Shown here: piece by piece, positions 13,693 to 14,074 of the stretch
Layout of the letters: each line of letters starts with the position of its first letter
Position numbering within the stretch: the first letter of the stretch is position 1
Origin: an uncultured Phycisphaerales bacterium
GTDB lineage: Bacteria > Planctomycetota > Phycisphaerae > UBA1845 > CAIVHJ01
Direction of reading: 5' to 3'
Assembly: GCA_903905665.1 (NCBI GenBank)
Contig: CAIVHJ010000385.1
Coordinates: forward strand, 1 to 14,074
Length of the DNA: 14,074 bases
Notes under the pieces: model-generated
Told to the model about the DNA's origin: nothing
Seen by the model: the letters and a program-made list of their open reading frames with translations, nothing else
Database searches by the model: none
Made by a program: the position numbers and the translations under genes

Positions 13693-14074
13693 TCAAGTAG
13701 GACTATTTTGATCTGATAAATCCAGGTCGATCGGGACGGATTTGAGATTCCAGATGCGCTGGGCGTATTCACGGATGGCACGATCGCTGGAAAAATAACC
13801 GATTCGCGCGACGTTCAGAATGCAGCGGCGGGTCCACTCGGAAGGTTTTTGCCAGAGTTGATCGACGCGGTTCTGGGCTTCCAGATACGTTTCGATGTCC
13901 GCCAGAACCATGTAGGAATCGCCCTCCTGCGTCAGCCAATCAACCACCGGTTTGAACAAGTCCGGCTCCGATCGGTTGAACTCACCGTCGCGAAGCGCAT
14001 CCAGCGCCTTGCGCACACCGGGATGATTCAAATACACCTGCCACGGTTGATACGTCGAACGATAATAGGCCACC
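13693..14074 (-). CDS. glgP: Glycogen/maltodextrin phosphorylase (C-terminal end, rest outside window)
   Basis: The last 126 residues of a GT35 phosphorylase, which releases glucose-1-phosphate from glycogen or maltodextrin in the cytosol with pyridoxal phosphate. The frame runs off the right edge, and the GTG at 14073 is internal. Diagnostic stretches are DSYMVLADIETYLEAQNRVD, then WTRRCILNVARIGYFSSDRA and IREYAQRIW, which match the conserved C-terminus of the family. The PLP-binding Lys lies upstream and is not visible. The 252-base gap to the small peptide gene and that gene's own promoter argue against an operon. Confidence 0.93.
   Translation of the reverse strand, partial: VAYYRSTYQPWQVYLNHPGVRKALDALRDGEFNRSEPDLFKPVVDWLTQEGDSYMVLADIETYLEAQNRVDQLWQKPSEWTRRCILNVARIGYFSSDRAIREYAQRIWNLKSVPIDLDLSDQNSPT

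Overview
The window looks like a chromosomal segment of a Gram-negative bacterium with mid-range GC (judged by eye, not computed). The evidence is Sec and lipoprotein signal peptides, E. coli-like -35/-10 boxes, Shine-Dalgarno sites and standard stop codons. The gene set (PrkA/YeaH/SpoVR, a duplicated ABC-2 permease with an amidotransferase-like partner, a CslA-like glycosyltransferase) and several families of short-period dispersed repeats recall Planctomycetota/PVC or neighbouring uncultured phyla. That placement is a low-confidence inference.

Left part, + strand (1-4862): the 3' part of prkA, then a yeaH-type von Willebrand A gene, a spoVR/ycgB gene and a class I SAM methyltransferase. The first three form the widespread PrkA-YeaH-SpoVR stress/starvation module. 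An imperfect inverted repeat built of 9-base units separates prkA from yeaH.

Middle part, - strand (10141 to 4917): a three-gene export unit. It encodes a secreted, membrane-anchored protein with an amidotransferase-like fold, an ABC ATPase that overlaps it by 4 bases (ATGA), and a fused double ABC-2 permease. The permease gene carries a 9-base periodic tract inside a membrane helix, and a 7-base periodic tract fills the ATPase-permease gap.

Right part, all - strand: a Tpx-type peroxiredoxin with a lipoprotein signal and a second well-spaced internal start (11053/10918 to 10388), a membrane GT2 glycosyltransferase related to CslA/cellulose synthase (12768 to 11221), a small gene for a RiPP-like precursor (13440 to 13189), and the 3' end of a glycogen phosphorylase (14074 to 13693).

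The most notable item is the 83-residue peptide at 13440-13189. It has a strong ribosome binding site, a leader ending in Gly-Gly that resembles class I lanthipeptide/'GG' natural-product leaders, and a core with five Cys and five Ser. It has its own candidate promoter, an operator-like palindrome at the expected transcription start and a terminator-like structure, so it forms a compact monocistronic unit. No modification enzyme, protease or dedicated exporter for it can be seen here.
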